From Tuctoria greenei (lineage: Eukaryota; Streptophyta; Magnoliopsida; Poales; Poaceae): DNA of 64,000 bases. The position numbers and the translations under genes are program-made. Of the stretch, positions 1 to 11,966 are shown one piece after another. The notes beneath the pieces are model-generated. The model did not search any database and was not told the DNA's origin. It was given only the letters and a program-made list of their open reading frames with translations. Numbering within the stretch: position 1 is the stretch's first letter; each line of letters starts with the position of its first letter. The stretch lies in NCBI GenBank assembly GCA_036927565.1, contig JAYESD010000001.1, forward strand, positions 247,347,097 through 247,411,096, given 5' to 3'.

Positions 1-130
1 TATCGACAAAAGTAGCATTCTCTACATGTGACACAAAAGAGAGGGAGGATAATCAATCTTTGTTACCATTCTTGTGGCGTGAGCAACTTGAATCCACAAT
101 CCAAATGTTCTCCTTACTCAAGCGTGTAAC

Positions 131-2313
131 CTACATAGAAGCACAATACGTGGATGACAAAATACTAGGGTTAGTCAAAAGGCATTTAGGAATCCAATAC
201 TGAGTCACACGACGTCCAGCAGGAATAACACACGAAAGCTTAGATAAAATAGCAGATTTATGAGCCAACGTTTGAGGATTTTTGTGTCCAGCTACTGACC
301 TACAAGGTATTACATGTGTAGCACTAAAAACAGTAGATTTGGTAGCAAACTTTGCATGTTTTTGACTCATTACAGCAGATTTCATGTTTCTAACTTTCGA
401 TTCAGCTTGTGCAGCAAATTTTGCATGAGAATTATGAGATCCAGCTTGCATTCTTTCCTTTATCTGTTGTTTAGCTAGTCTATAACAAAAATCTATGACA
501 TGACCATCTCTACCATAGTAAGTACAATGAAATTTAACTTTGTGTTCATGTCTAGATAAGCAAGCAACATGTTTATTAGAAACTGAATGAGACAGCACCC
601 ATACAGATTTGAAAACCACATATTTATGTTTAGGAATTGTTTGAATCAAACCACTTCCTAATGACTTTACAATTTTAGGTGGATGTGCCTTAGCATGAGC
701 ATGGGAATCAAAACCTAAACTAGATTTATCATTACATGATTTAGAGGAATTTAGTAGCAAATTCAGATTCTTATTTCCATTACAATATTTAACTTCATGA
801 GAGTGTAAAGCATTGTTCAAAATAGAAATCTTATCTATAGCATCTTGTAGTTTCTTCAAGATCATCAATACTAGAACAATGCAAATCAATTGTAGAACAG
901 CAAGCGTCTTTTATGTTTTTATTATTAAGTGCAGCAAGCTTTCTGTTCATTTCAATTTAAGTTCAAGTTTATCAAGAGTGGATGTGTGCGCACTTCTTAA
1001 TGAGGACAATTGTTCATATATTAATTCACATGAAGAATCATCACTAGGAATCAAAGATTTCAAATGATTAATTTTAGATTCTAGTGATTCAATTTTTATA
1101 GCATTGTCCCTAAGTTATTTGTTTTTTTCCTAAGTATAATAGTGGCACGATAAATAGCATCACACATTTCTTTGCAAGTGGGACATACCTCTTCATCATC
1201 GCTGTTGTGTTCTGCCTCCTCCATACTTGATCTTGAGTTGCTCGCCATGAAGCACAAATTTGCCAAATTCTCTTTATCTTCGTCACTTCCGATGTCCACA
1301 TCGCTTGAGCCAAGTTCTTGAAGTGTGGAGATAAAACTGTTTACCAATTGGCGACCTGAAAAACCCTTCTTCTTCTTTTTATCATCTGCAGAGAAGTGTT
1401 TCGTCCTTGTTTGCTTTTCTTCAAAGAAAGTAGGACCTGAAAGGTTATGGCAATCTGTACAAAAATGTCATGTCTTACCACATTTGAAACATCGTTGAGA
1501 ACCGGCACTTCCTCTCCTTCTAGTTCTCATATTTTGCAATGCTTTTAAAAATCGAGTAGAGATGAGTGCAAGTTCCTCCTCTGGAAACTCTTCAATATGT
1601 TCAAGGGTTAGAGAGGACAGCAAAGCAAGTGTACCACCTGATGAAGATTGACTAGAGCTAGTGGTGTCATGTTGTGAAATAAATGCAAGAGACTTGTTGG
1701 GATTCTTACGTGAGATTATGTTAATTTCATGAGTTTTTAACTTAGAATATAGCATATCTAATGTAAGTGTACTCATGATAGTGGATTCACAAATAGATGT
1801 AACTTTCATCTCCCAAATTGATAGTCTAAAGCACTTAGTAATTGCTTCGCATTCTCGGCACATGAAAAATTAATGTTGACACTACGCAAGTTGCTGAGAA
1901 TTTTGTTAAAGCGAGCAAAGAGGTCATCGATTGACTTATCAGGTTGCATCTCAAAGCACATGTATTCTTTCTTGAACATGTCTTGTCTTGCCTCTTTGAT
2001 AGTGTGGATCCTTCATGATAATCACATAGAGCTTTCCAAATATCGTACGCAGATCGAAGGTGTGCAACTCAATCGAAGTCGCCTTGAGTCAATCCTTGTA
2101 TGATCAAGTTTCGTGTTTTGTTTTTGTTGTCAACATCTCTCATGTTCTTAGCCACGACTTGATCGTTTGGCGGCACATCGTAAGGCTTGTACACCTTTTC
2201 CCATATTGTGAAGCCTTGCGCCTAGATGAAAGCCTCCATACGTGCCTTCCAAACCTAAAAATCAATGCCACTAAATACACAAGGTTTTCCAGGATATTTC
2301 TCCATGATGATTA
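131..2313 (-). pseudogene. Element A gag (degenerate)
   Basis: This is the nucleocapsid-type gag of a copia element, which would package element RNA in the cytoplasm. Read on the minus strand from about 2313, the N-terminal part contains WKARMEAFI and IWEKVYKPYDVPPNDQ, typical of the gag N-terminal domain of copia elements. A first zinc knuckle (CFKCGK..HFCTDC) lies near 1460-1500 and has a stop codon inside it. A second (CTYYGRDGHVIDFC) near 490-535 has lost its second cysteine to Tyr. Acidic and serine-rich linkers separate them. Several stops and frame changes (near 1870, 1465, 1095 and 890) make it a pseudogene. The region from 1 to 130 probably continues toward protease, but I cannot read a domain there. 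Confidence 0.7.
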
Positions 2314-2351
2314 GTCAAAACACATGCAAATCACAAATATTAGAGCACTAT

Positions 2352-2364
2352 GGCTCTGATACCA
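2352..2364 (-). promoter_or_regulatory. Primer binding site of element A
   Basis: The plus strand reads GGCTCTGATACCA, the complement of TGGTATCAGAGCC. This is the standard plant initiator tRNA-Met primer binding site. It sits two bases from the inner end of the LTR that starts at 2367, which fixes the minus orientation. Confidence 0.85.
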
Positions 2365-2366
2365 GT

Positions 2367-3880
2367 TGTAGGATCAAAGAGCACGTGAAAAGCTACCAGA
2401 GGGGGTGAATGGTAGATTTAAACTTTTCAGCAGAAGCAACAAAAACACCTCAACAGAAAATCGATATGTTAAATAAACAATATGTGTGACTAATCTAAAC
2501 ATTTCAATCATGACAAAACTAGTATAGATTGTGAAGAATCAAATCAGGAAGATGTCACAGTAAGAATCACAAAAAACTATTGAGAAAAACTCAAGTTATG
2601 ATCGAAAGATCGAACAAGAGTCAATTTGTTCTATCTGAGTAAAAAACCAGATCTGCAACACTGTAAAGAAACTCATGTAGATCATAAACCACAAATCCAA
2701 TGACCGTGAAATTATTACAGATGATATATAATCAAGTTAGGAATACAACCCAAAAAGAATCATGTCAATTGGATCTGTAAAACTCGAGTTATAATAAAAA
2801 TACCAACACAACATAGTACTGTGCAGAAACTCGACGACAAAAACTTTCTGAAACTAACTACGAATTTTATTGATCAAAACACACGAGGAACATAGCAAAG
2901 TCGTCTCACCACGAGATCTAGCCTCCCTTGCTTATATAACCACCCCTAAGGCCAACACAATCCAAACTAGGACTCTAATTCTACTCAATTTGAACCGAAA
3001 CTTTCCACAGCTGCTCAAGACTCTTCCATACGCAGATAGAAGTAATCTTAAGACTTCTAAACACGTTAGGAACATTCTAAACATTTCTAAAAAAAACTTA
3101 ACTTCGTGATCCACACGAAATCTACCAAAAAAAACTCGAAACTTTCCATAAACGAACCATAACCATCTCAGCCGTAGCCAGAGGCATAATCTAGTCGGCT
3201 GGACCTTTCTGATCAATTTCTACATCCACTTCTCTTCGTAACGTCTTGCAACCATGTTTCCACATCCATGCACTCCTTGCACACGTGCAAATACCCTCCA
3301 ACAACGCCCATGATACCTTCATATACATTATCCTTGACCCAAACATGATGTGTGACCTCCCGATCAACTCAACCACAATTTCTCTCAAACTTGGTTGTTG
3401 AACCTCATCTTCTCCCTAAGACTAGTTCAATGGATCCTGTCACCAGCTATGTCTTGACCTCAAGCAACACCTGCACATGAACAAACAACCAATTCTTCTG
3501 AGCACAAGTCTTCAACTTGACTCACATTAGTCTGATAGCCACCACACCTTATGTGAGCAATTCACATAAGCATGTTGCAAACCATTGCAAGATAATACCA
3601 GCCTTAACCACCAAAACACACCAAAAACTTAGCAAATGAATACTAAGCAAACTTCCCCATCAGCCGAAAAAACAAGTTCGAAATATTGCAAATGAAAAAC
3701 ATAGCAGCCACACGATCATTTCAGCACGTAGAAAGATCAGACAGTCCAAAACAACAGTTATGCATTGTATAATAAAAGTTCGGACATTCTGAAGTGGGCT
3801 TTCCAGCAATATTCAAAACTTTGCGTGTGAATCTTCACTTTTATTTAAATTGTCAAAGTATTCAACACACATAGGTCTCA
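2367..3880 (-). repeat. 5' LTR of element A
   Basis: The inner edge is fixed by the adjacent primer binding site: the plus strand starts TGTAGGATC. The outer edge is placed at GGTCTCA (3874-3880) because B's reverse transcriptase reading frame ends right after it, giving a terminus that starts TG on the minus strand. The length would be 1514 bp. A TATA-like TTATATAAG occurs on the minus strand at about 2931-2940. No second LTR copy is in the window for comparison, so the outer edge is an inference. Unlike the LTRs of E, G and H, this one lacks the CGGACTAGTCCG palindromes. Confidence 0.55.
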
Positions 3881-3884
3881 CATC

Positions 3885-4390
3885 TTTTATATCAAAACAC
3901 TTTGATAGAAAAGACTTGACCTCAGAAAATATATTAATACTCGTACCAAAAATAAGTGTATCATCCACATACAAGTATAATATAATGCTATTGCCCCTAC
4001 CATGGAGATAGTACAAGCATCGATCAACCTCGTTAATGACAAAGCACTAAGGCGTCAAAGTACTATCGAACTTCTCATGCCATTTCTTAGGTGCTTGTTT
4101 CAGGCCATACAAGGATTTTAACAATTTGCACATCTTTATCTCTTCACCTTTTACTACAAACCCATCAGGTTGTTCGATAAAGATCTCCTCTTCCAACTCT
4201 CCATTAAGGAAAGATGTCTTCACATCCATTTGATGGATGATTAGACCATAAGAGGCAGCCAGAGAAAGTAGTACACGAATTGTCGTCATTTTGGCGATAG
4301 GTGAATACGTGTCAATGTAGTCTTCACCTTTCTTTTGAGTATAACTCTTTCCAACTAGCCTTGCCTTTTACTTTCAATAGTATCATCAGG
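3885..4390 (-). pseudogene. Element B reverse transcriptase, C-terminal half
   Basis: This is part of the copia RNA-dependent DNA polymerase. On the minus strand, 4289-4047 contains HQMDVKTSFLNGELEEEIF and LKSLYGLKQAPKKWHEKFD, conserved copia RT blocks. After a frame break, LYLYVDDTLIFG holds the catalytic YVDD, followed by FLSKCFDIKD. The reading then runs into element A's LTR, so the open frame 4016-3813 ends in foreign sequence. The N-terminal half of the same domain is at 14790-14973, beyond the H insertion. Confidence 0.8.
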
Positions 4391-4395
4391 TCTGA
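4391..4395. repeat. Target site duplication TCTGA, left copy
   Basis: TCTGA directly precedes the LTR start TGTGATGCCCGG at 4396. The matching copy follows the other LTR at 14785-14789. The exact match defines element H's boundaries. Confidence 0.9.
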
Positions 4396-6189
4396 TGTGA
4401 TGCCCGGTTCCGAAAAATGAACCAAGCTAACGCATATGTGCGCCCAGGACGTTCATCACACATACACGAGTGCAATCACAAATGATATACAGATAATTAC
4501 CATAGAACAAGATTAATTAACCAAATTTTATTACACAAACTATATTATCCTTGATTACAAACTCTAATGAATATTTATGACAAGTTCAACTAATGCAGCG
4601 GAAATAAACTAATTAAGCAAACTAAACACCTAGGTAGCATAAGCAATAGGGTATAGCGTAGCTCCAATCAACACCACAGGCAAAGCTGACGGTAGACACG
4701 ACCTAAAACTCCGCATTATCACCATTAAACTCCCAATTCTGACCTGCAACTGTTGGGGGGATTGCAAGAGTGAGTACATGTCGTACTCAGCATGTGTGGA
4801 AAGTATGATATGTGGCTGGTTCAAATGACGACAATAATAATGGCAAAGTGCTGAAAAGTACATAAAAACATTTGAAAAGCAATATATTACATGTATATGA
4901 ATCAAACCTATCATAATCATAAGTAATATCATAATACCAGTATACAATTCACCATCCTCATCAATAATTCCAGATTTCACCATTTGGCAATACCCATATT
5001 CAATACCAGAAATTAATCCATAACTATAATACTGACCATAACCATCCCAATACCAAATTCCATCTAATCATGGAAGTTGTCCAGGTGCTCATAACCGGGA
5101 GCACGGCTATCATGATAGTTTTGTTAGACTCTGCAGAGTTTGTACCTCTTTACCCACGTGTTTGTGATTTCATCACCTTTCGATGACTAGAACCTCTATT
5201 ATGCCGTCTCACACTTCCATAGGTGTGTGGCCAAGAGATCACAAAATAGCCTTTACAAAGGGATTACTAGCTTATTTAGACCCCACTGAGGTTCACCAGT
5301 GGCGATGCCTCCAACTGAGCACATCTTCAACCAAGGGCCCCCTCTTGAGCCATTCGGATCCCAGGGTAGTCCCACCAATCATCAACAAACCCAATCCGAC
5401 TACCCCTTCCCCGAGCATCCACAATGGTCCAAACAGCACTAGCAAAGCCCTAATTAATCAGCTACGCCGCACCCATACTTGGCCTCGTGGTGGCACTGTA
5501 GTCCTGGCTTATTCTCGCATGAACCGGTCCTTAGATCTAAAGCAAGCAAACCACCATGACATCCAACCCATCCACGTATCAGGCTTGCTTAGATCACCCA
5601 TTACCATATAATATTTAACCAGTTCATGTTAACCATAATCTCATCCATGCATAATTAAATTGAGTGATATAGTTGTTTCCCATCCCAGTTGATTAAGCGA
5701 AGCAAAAGGTAAAAAGCCCATCCTGACTCTCTACCATAAATTCCAGGTGACAAGGGTGGTTTAACAAATCTAGTAAACTTCCTACCATAGGATTCCCATC
5801 AAATTGACACAAGCATGCAGTTTACAAACAAAACATTTATTTTAAAAATAGGATCAATATGCTTCAAGGACACTTGCCTTGCTCTTGCTGTTGATTAGGG
5901 TCAAAGCCTTCAAACTCTTGGTGCTGTAGATCCTCCGCGGCACTCTCTAGCGCAAATTCGTCTAATCCGCACAATAAACATACGAGACAAGAAACACAAT
6001 CAAAGAGTGCACAAATATTACTCAATATGACATGACATGCATGATTGATGCAAATGCAAGGTAGAACTTGTTAATAGATTGCTTTTAATGATCAATAACT
6101 ATTTCTAATAGCTTTTAACCAGTTTATACAGGTTTGGACTTGATTAGGTCAGTTTTTGGAATTGATTCGAGACAATTTAACCAGAAAGA

Positions 6190-7012
6190 TCGGACTAGTC
6201 CGCTAGGGACTGGACAAGTCCGCACTCTGCGAGATCAGCAGATTAGGGTTTTCTAGATCGACGTAAATCTGGAGATTAGGGGTTGATTTCTTGTAAGGAA
6301 AAGAGAATAGAAGGTATACCAGGTGTTTAGGACTCCAATGAATCAATAAACTTGGAGGTAACACTTGGATCTTGGTGATCTAGGGTTGGTGATGAACTTG
6401 GAGATGAATTGGTGGTGAAGGACGAAACTTGGTGGTGATCTTGATCCTCTTCCGTTTCCTCCTCTTCTTCTTCTTGCTTGGGATCTTCTCCTCCTTCCTT
6501 GGCGGTGGCTCTCCACGAACTAGGGTTTGGGTGGGGTGGAAAAGTGGCAAATAGATGTCAATCCAAGGGGTGAGGTTGTTTATATAGAGGTGGATGCTAG
6601 GGTTAGATGGATTTCGAGTTTGAGAGGAGTAGAGGCCGGTTTAGAGTCCCACATGGGCTCTAAAAGAGTTAGGCACGACGTCCCTAGGATCGAACAAGTC
6701 CGAAAAGGACCGTACTAGTCCGAAGTCGTCCAGAGAGAAAATCGGACAAGTCTGGTCAAAAATCGGACAAGTCTGACTTTAAACAGAGAGGAAATCAGAC
6801 AAGTCCGCCGAAACACCGGACTAGTCCGGAAAAGTCCAAGGACTTAGCAACTTTTCAAGGATTCTTGGAATATCGAACTAGTCCGCACAAAATCGGACAA
6901 GTCCGAAAGTTCCCAGAGGCAAAATCGGACTGGTCCGCGGCAAAAATGGACAAGTCCGTTTTTAGTCAGAGAGAAATCGGACTAGTCCTCAGTAAAATCG
7001 GACTAGTCCGCA
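6190..7012. repeat. GGACTAGTCC/GGACAAGTCC palindrome array, left LTR of H
   Basis: Two units lie at 6190-6222 and roughly fifteen more at 6690-7012. Perfect 12-mers CGGACTAGTCCG occur at 6191-6202, 6817-6828 and 6999-7010. Others have core ACAAGT or one changed base. Spacers are irregular (about 5-40 bp), often A-rich. In the direction of transcription (leftward), the main block lies upstream of the TATA box at about 6580-6588 and the small block downstream of it. Confidence 0.9.
6580..6588 (-). promoter_or_regulatory. TATA box of H, left LTR
   Basis: The plus strand reads TTTATATAG, giving CTATATAAA on the transcribed strand. It lies about 100 bp downstream, in transcription direction, of the large palindrome array. 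The equivalent in the right LTR is at 14159-14167. Confidence 0.6.
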
Positions 7013-7140
7013 CTTTCCTGCATTATAAGTGCGGTTTTGCTCCCAAATCAATTTTAAACTCGTTCCTCTTGTTGTGGGTTAATGTTAAACATGTATATGA
7101 GTGTATGTAGGGCATGATGCATGAAAATGAGGGTGTTACA

Positions 7141-7158
7141 AACCTACCCCCCTCAAAA
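7141..7158 (-). promoter_or_regulatory. Polypurine tract of element H
   Basis: Plus-strand AACCTACCCCCCTCAAAA reads TTTTGAGGGGGGTAGGTT on the minus strand, directly against the 3' LTR. This is the expected plus-strand DNA priming site and agrees with the minus orientation. Confidence 0.8.
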
Positions 7159-10100
7159 TGAATCTCGCCCTCGAGATTCGACGCGGAAGAGAAGAGATAG
7201 GGAAATTCCTTCTTGAGATCATCCTCCAATTCCCACGTTGCTTCTTTTTCTGTGTGGTGCTTCCATTGACTTTACACCATCTAATAACCTTGTTCCTTGT
7301 GACTCTCTCCTTGGTTTCCAAGATCTTGACCGGTTGCTCGGCATAAGTCAAATCTTCCTCTAATTCCAATCCTTCCATTGGCACTTGTTCTTCCAGTACT
7401 CTCAAGCACTTCTTGAGCTGGGAAACATGAAACACATCATGTACGTCTGAAAGATGAGTTGGCATCTCCAACTTATACGCTACTTCTCCTCTTTTGTCCA
7501 AAATCTTGAATGGTCCAATATAACGAGGTGCGAGCTTGCCTCTTATGTTAAACCTCTTATGACCTCTCATTGGTGACACCTTGAGGTAAACAAAATCTCC
7601 TATTTCAAAGGCTAATTTCCTTCTTCTATTGTCCGCATAGCCTTTTTGCCTTGATTGGGCAGCCCTCAAGTTTTCACGAATTATTTGGACTTGTTTTTTG
7701 GCTTCTTGCAACACATCCGGACCAAATACTTGACTTTCTCCTGCCTCATTCCAGAATAAAGGTGTCTTACACTTCCTCCCATAAAGCGCTTCATATGGTG
7801 ACATTTTCAAGCTTGCTTGGTAACTATTGTTGTATGAAAATTTTGCGTATGGCAAGCTTTTGTCCCAACTTTTCCCATGCTTCAAAGCACAGGCTCTTAA
7901 CATGTCCTCCAAAATCTGATTCATTCTCTCGGTTTGTCCATTCGTTTGAGGGTGATATGCTGAACTAAAATTCAACCTCGTTCCCAAAGCTTCATGCAAT
8001 TTTTGCCAAAACCTGGAAGTGAATTGTGAACCTCTATCTAAGACTATCTTTTTCGGCACTCCGTGTCGACACACAATATGCTCCATGTATATTTCAGACA
8101 ATTGTGCAGCTGTATATTTGGTCTTCATAGGGACAAAATGAGCTGACTTGCTTAAGTGATCCACAATTACCCAAATTGAGTCATACTCGGACTGAGTACG
8201 TGGTAACCCAACTATGAAGTCCATTCCAATTTCTTCACACTTCCATTCTGGGATCTTCAATGGTTGCAATAATCCAGCTGGCCTTTGATGTTCTGCCTTG
8301 AATCGTTGACACACATCACAAAATGCCACATATTCAGCTATGTCCTTTTTCATGCTATCCCACCAATAGCAAGCCTTCAAGTCTTTGTACATCTTCGTAC
8401 AACCGGGGTGAATCAAGTATGGTGAGTCATGTGCCTCCTTTAATATTGTCTCCCGAATATGCTTTACATTAGGCACAACGATTCTCTTCCCAAGCCATAA
8501 GATACCATGTTTGTCTTCATCAAATCTGAATTCTCTCCCTTCTTCGGTCCTTTCCTTGATTTCCTTAATCTCTTCATCTGTGGTCTGTGCCTCTCGAATT
8601 TCTTGCTCCAGGTTCGGGTTTAACTCCATCGCCTCTATCTCATTTACAAATCCGAGGTTCAACCTTTCAAACTCCTTACATAACTCGAATGGTAACTCTC
8701 GAACTGTGAGTTCATCACTTACTCCATTTCTACTCAAAGCATCAGCCACTACATTGGCTTTTCCCGGATGATAGTTGATCCCCAAATCATAATCTTTGAT
8801 TAGCTCCAACCATCTCCATTGCCTCAAGTTCAGATCCGTTTGTGTGAAAATATACTTCAAACTCTTATGATCCGTATAAATTTCACACCTATGTCCAAGG
8901 ATATAGTGTCTCCAAATCTTCAATGCATGTACCACGGCTGCTAGTTCAAGATCATGTGTAGGATAATTCTGCTCATGTTTCTTCTGTTGTCTTGATGCGT
9001 AGGTGACCACTTGACCTTCTTGCATCAATACACATCTGAGTCCTTGTCTCGAGGCGTCGCAATAAATATCAAAACTCTTGCTTACATCCGCCAATACCAA
9101 AACTGGGGTTGTTGTCAACCTCTTCTTTAACTCCTCAAAACTGTTTTGACAAGCTTCAGTCCATTGGAAAGCCTTTCCCTTCATTATCAACTCCGTCATA
9201 GGCTTGGCTACCTTGGAAAAGTCCTTGATGAATCTACGGTAATATCCAGCCATCCCAAGAAAACTCCTTATTTCCTTGACATTTTGCGGTGGTTCCCACT
9301 TCAACACGTCTCTCACTTTCCCGGGGTCAACCGATACTCCTCCTCCTGAGATGATATGACCCAAAAATGGCACCTCTCTCAACCAAAGCTGACACTTGTT
9401 GAACTTGGCATACAGTCGATGCTCCGTCAATTTCTGCAACGTAAGCCTCAAGTGTTCCTCATGTTCCTTCTCATCCTTCGAGTAGATCATAATGTCATCA
9501 ATGAACACCACGACGAACTTGTCCAAGTACTCCATGAAGACCTTATTCATGAGGTACATAAAGTAGGCAGGCGCATTTGTCAATCCAAAAGACATCACGG
9601 TGTACTTAAGATCCATACCGTGTCCTAAAAGCTGTTTTGGGTATGTCTGATGGTCTAATCTTCATTTGAAAATATCCCGACCTCAAATCAATCTTAGAGA
9701 AGACACAAGCACCCTTCATCTGATCAAACAAATCTTCTATCTGTGGCAAGATGTACTTGTTCTTGATTGTTACCTCGTTGAGAGCTCGGTAATCCACACA
9801 CATCATTTGGGTTCCATCCTTCTTGTCCACAAATAAAACGGGCGCTCCCCAAGGTGAAGAGCTAGGGCGAATAAAACCTTTCTCTAGTTGCTCTTGAATT
9901 TGTTTCTTGAGCTCCGCTAATTCCAAAGGAGGCATCCTATACGACCTCTTAGCTATAGGTGCAGTTCCAGGTATTAAATCACTAACAAACTCAATGTCTC
10001 GATCAGGTGGCATACCTGGCAACTCTTCTGGAAAAACATCCAAAAATTCACACACGACCGGAATCTCCTCAATTGCGGCACCGTCCATATGATTCAGCTC

Positions 10101-10496
10101 CAATTGCTTCAGTGTGGTTTGAGATGCTTCAAGTTCTACGGTGATCCCTTCCTCATCAGTCAACTTCACCGTCTTCGTGGCACACTCAATAACTCCATTG
10201 TGCTTCCTCAACCAGTCCATACCAAGTATAATGTCCAATCCTTGAGAATCCAAAACAATGAGGTTGGCGGAGAAGTCTACCCCCCTTATTCTAAGGCTTA
10301 CTTTTGGACATACTATATTTGTCCTCATCTCTCCTCCAGGAGACTTAACCAATAGAGTAAACTTCATATGAGAGATAGGCAAACTATACTTGGCAACATA
10401 CTTTGATGCAATGAATGAATGCGATGCTCCGGAATCAAATAACATAGTCGCGGGGTTGGAGTTGGCGAGAAACATACCAATGACCATGTCATCCAC
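7156..10496 (-). pseudogene. Element H pol (protease-RT-RNase H-integrase-chromodomain)
   Basis: This polyprotein would cleave Gag-Pol, copy the RNA and integrate the DNA. From 10496 leftward: retropepsin with FDSGASHSFI; RT with DKKDGTQMMCVDYRALN, then a frameshift near 9615; RT continues with VVVFIDDIMIYS. RNase H starts at FDIYCDASRQGL. The integrase zinc-binding region has H and C residues up to FCDVCQRFK, and the core has MDFIVGLP, VLDRGSQFTS and NGQTERMNQ, the three DDE residues. The end is a chromodomain (ILETKERVTRNKVIRW) broken by a frameshift near 7260, with ATWELEDDLKKEFPYLF in the next frame. The largest uninterrupted frame is 9616-7136 (826 residues). Chromodomains are known to direct chromoviruses to heterochromatin. 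Confidence 0.92.
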
Positions 10497-10499
10497 TTG

Positions 10500-11699
10500 T
10501 TAAGCATCCTCTGTAGAGACATGGTTCACGTTGCCACGAGCAAAATTCTGCTGTCCACGGTTCCCTTGTGGCGCTCCTCCATTAGGTCTTGGGTTTTGCC
10601 TCGGTGCATTGCTTCCTTGACCAAGGCCTGACTTAGGACATTGATGCGCAAAGTGTCCAACTTCTCCACAAGTATAGCACTTCTTAACTCCACCAGAATT
10701 ATTGGGACGAGCTTGGTTTTGAACACTTGCAGCAGGAAAATTAGCACGAGGCGCATAAGGCATTGGAGGCCTAGGTGCTTGCATGACAGGGCGCTGCTGC
10801 ACAAACTGAGTTGGGGGCGGTGCAAATCCAGGACGTTGGGCAGGAATAGAGGAGCTGTAATAGGGCGCATTGGGTGGTGCAAGGTGAGGGCGCACATTAC
10901 TTACTTGTTGCTGTCCTTGATATGGCGCCTTTCCCTTATGGTCTTGCTCCATCTCACGAATCTTTTTCTCAACCACAATTGCTTTGTCCACAAGCTTCTG
11001 AAAATTTGCATAATCACAATTGAGTAGTTGTACTTGGATTTCATTGTTCAAGCCCCTCATGAACAAATATTGCTTCTGGCTGTCCCGACTAACATCCTCA
11101 GGCGCGTACCTTGAGAGTTGAGTGAACTTGTTGAGATATTCACTCACGCTTGATCTTCCTTGGCTTAAATTCTCAAATTCTTGCCTCTTCAAGATCATAA
11201 CACTCTCGGGCACATAATGAGAACGAAAATTCTCCTTGAATTCGGCCCAAGTAATTCTCTCTTGGTTCTCATGAGCATTGCAATAAGAATCCCACCAGTC
11301 TGCAGCTGCTCCAACTAGTTGATGAGAAGCAAACAAGACCTTCTCCCGGTCACTGCATTAGACAATGGCTAGCTTCTTCTCCACGGACTTGAGCCAATCA
11401 TCGGCATCCATAACGTCAGCAGCTTGAGCAAAGGTTGGCGGCCTAGTTCTCATAAACTCTCCCAATCGGTTATGAGGAGGCGGGGGTGGCGGTGGAGGCA
11501 TGTGGGGCTGATTGTTGATGTTGCCAGACTGCAGCTGTCCCATAGTCTGTATCATGGTCTGCATGAGCTGGTTTTGCATAGCCAATAGCTGCTCAATGTT
11601 GATATCTCCCTGAGTGGATCCTTGTCCAATGTTGTTCTGAGGCACTCCATTGTTCTTCTCCTCGTCATTGCCATCCCTATGATTGCGAGTTCTCACCAT
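10500..11699 (-). pseudogene. Element H gag
   Basis: This is a capsid/nucleocapsid protein of Ty3/gypsy type. It starts MVRTRNHRDGNDEEKN at 11699. The Q-rich segment is followed by a proline run and ADDWLKSVEKKLAIV. A TAA stop lies just before 11336, and then VLFASHQLVGAAADWWDSY, the gypsy gag signature, continues. A zinc knuckle CYTCGEVGHFAHQC lies near the C-terminus. A second in-frame-type TAA at about 10497-10499 separates it from pol. Both stops could come from a single C-to-T change in a CAA codon, as expected from methylation-driven decay (inference). Confidence 0.88.
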
Positions 11700-11953
11700 C
11701 TGGAGAATAGCAATAGGTAAGAATTAGAGAACGTCCCTATCTATATGCATCAAGGGATATGAAACTAAAAAACTAGCCACACTAGCCTAGGTGGACATGG
11801 CAATGCTAAAGCATCCCAAAGTCCTCTATTAAGCACACAAGCAACCAATATATACAGCAACAGCACGCCAAGCAAAAACACATCGATTCCTGAGTGCCCC
11901 TATGTGCTCTAAAGTGTCCATTCTATCGAGGCTGCGTCCTACGGTCAACCTGT

Positions 11954-11966
11954 GGCTCTGATACCA
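11954..11966 (-). promoter_or_regulatory. Primer binding site of element H
   Basis: Plus-strand GGCTCTGATACCA is the complement of TGGTATCAGAGCC (initiator tRNA-Met). It lies three bases from the LTR inner edge at 11970 and marks the right LTR as the 5' LTR. Confidence 0.9.

Larger units (their letters stand above)
1..3880 (-). mobile_element. Element A: SIRE-like Ty1/copia retrotransposon, 5' part
   Basis: This is the 5' portion of a minus-strand Ty1/copia element that runs off the left edge. From right to left it has a 5' LTR, an initiator-Met-type primer binding site, and a long gag with two zinc-knuckle regions. It lies inside element B: B's reverse transcriptase reading stops at about 3885, where a terminus beginning TGAGACC (minus strand) follows. 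The long gag, about 1.5-kb LTR and Met PBS suggest the SIRE/Maximus group. The pol part lies outside the window, so the lineage is an inference. Confidence 0.7.
4396..7140 (-). repeat. 3' LTR of element H
   Basis: It runs from TGTGATGCCC to GGGTGTTACA and matches the right LTR along its length with scattered substitutions. It is 70 bp shorter. The main difference is a 64-bp block present at 14269-14332 of the right copy but absent here after the shared TCCCTAGG (ends at 6688). Open frames inside it (for example 4630-4983 and 5183-5611) have near-identical twins in the other LTR and are not genes. Confidence 0.92.

Noticed and set aside
3813..4016. 67-residue frame as a complete RT fragment
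   Set aside because: Only the first part (to about 3885) is reverse transcriptase of B; the rest is the LTR of element A read by chance.
5183..5611. 142-residue frame, with twin at 12761-13192
   Set aside because: Both lie at the same place in the two LTRs of H and carry no domain; they are open by chance and duplicated by the LTR.
11954..11966. tRNA-Met gene
   Set aside because: Only the 13 bases complementary to the tRNA 3' end are present, beside an LTR; this is a primer binding site. The same holds at 2352, 39455 and 57224.
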